From Pontibacillus litoralis JSM 072002 (GTDB lineage: Bacteria; Bacillota; Bacilli; Bacillales; BH030062), in contig NZ_AVPG01000012.1 in the NCBI RefSeq assembly GCF_000775615.1, positions 27,704-91,703 of the forward strand: a stretch of DNA of 64,000 nt, written 5' to 3'. Below, piece after piece: positions 63,771-64,000 of the stretch. How positions within the stretch are numbered: the first letter of the stretch is position 1; every line of letters begins with the position of its first letter. Under the pieces are notes generated by a model. That model had not been told where the DNA came from. It saw only the letters and a list, made by a program, of their open reading frames with translations, and did no database searches. The translations under genes were made by a program, and so were the position numbers.

Positions 63771-64000
63771 TTCCACTTGTTTTGTCGAAGCCTCTTTATC
63801 TATAATTTTTCTTATAACTATTTGCCCCTAAACCTAATATTATATATAGGGTGATTTTTTGAAAAGGCGAATTCTAAATCCACATTTGATATAAAGCGAA
63901 TTGTCCTATACTTGAACTCAAATTGTGCAACAACTTTGTGGGGCGCATTACTTATACAATTTAATAGAATTAATCGAGTAGAGGGAAAAGTTAAGTAACT
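63771..64000. other. Right edge, no gene seen
   Basis: AT-rich DNA with many stops in all frames. No promoter, RNA gene or recognisable remnant beyond the hydrolase pseudogene could be supported. Confidence 0.5.

Overview
The window is a 64 kb chromosomal segment of low-GC DNA. It has classic Bacillus-type AGGAGG ribosome binding sites, TTG/GTG starts, intrinsic terminators, CcpA (cre), Rex and GlpP control signals and a YjcZ-family sporulation protein. Together these point to an endospore-forming member of the Bacillaceae. A near-consensus parS site (6056-6071) suggests that the segment lies in the origin-containing part of the chromosome. No rRNA, tRNA, CRISPR array, phage or complete insertion sequence was seen.

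Layout, left to right. 1-9.2 kb holds small housekeeping genes: a SIMPL-domain tail, thioredoxin YdbP, YjcZ, the undecaprenyl-phosphate translocase PopT beside a decayed DUF2254 gene, two paralogous ZIP metal transporters, a lipoprotein, DUF1232, YvdD, a sunset-domain protein, and a divergent MFS/TrmB pair with a candidate operator. 9.3-20.9 kb is the glycerol regulon: a DAO-family oxidoreductase, glpP, glpFK and glpD, with GlpP-type terminator leaders before glpF and glpD. A five-gene LnrJKLMN-like two-component/ABC export cassette sits between glpK and glpD. bdhA (butanediol dehydrogenase, with a cre site) follows.

22.4-31.5 kb is one tightly coupled minus-strand operon: LacI regulator with its operator, ABC importer (permease, ATPase, binding protein, permease), a 425-residue protein of unknown family, a PHP metallohydrolase and a MATE exporter. 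This is the best candidate for an undescribed system. 31.7-38.5 kb holds cydDC under a Rex box, a CPYC-type flavin disulfide reductase and a PAS-PAS-GGDEF-EAL protein. 39-46.9 kb is a plus-strand operon: HAD phosphatase, RpiR regulator, a complete Opp/Dpp-type importer and a metallophosphoesterase. 46.9-54.1 kb is a short-chain 3-oxoacid catabolic operon: LysR, SDR, thiolase, CoA-transferase, MFS and a MetX-fold hydrolase, with cre and palindromic sites.

54.3-64 kb carries YjdM, a CNNM/CorC-type protein with a P2A Ca2+-ATPase, a FrnE-type DsbA protein, a LysR divergent from a CofE-like protein with no other F420 genes nearby, an orphan coiled coil, DUF4256, and an alpha/beta-hydrolase pseudogene at the right edge. 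The overall picture is an origin-side region devoted to carbon-source uptake (glycerol, an unknown LacI-controlled solute, peptides or peptide-like solutes, short oxoacids) and ion or redox homeostasis. Gene loss (two clear pseudogenes) is visible at both ends.
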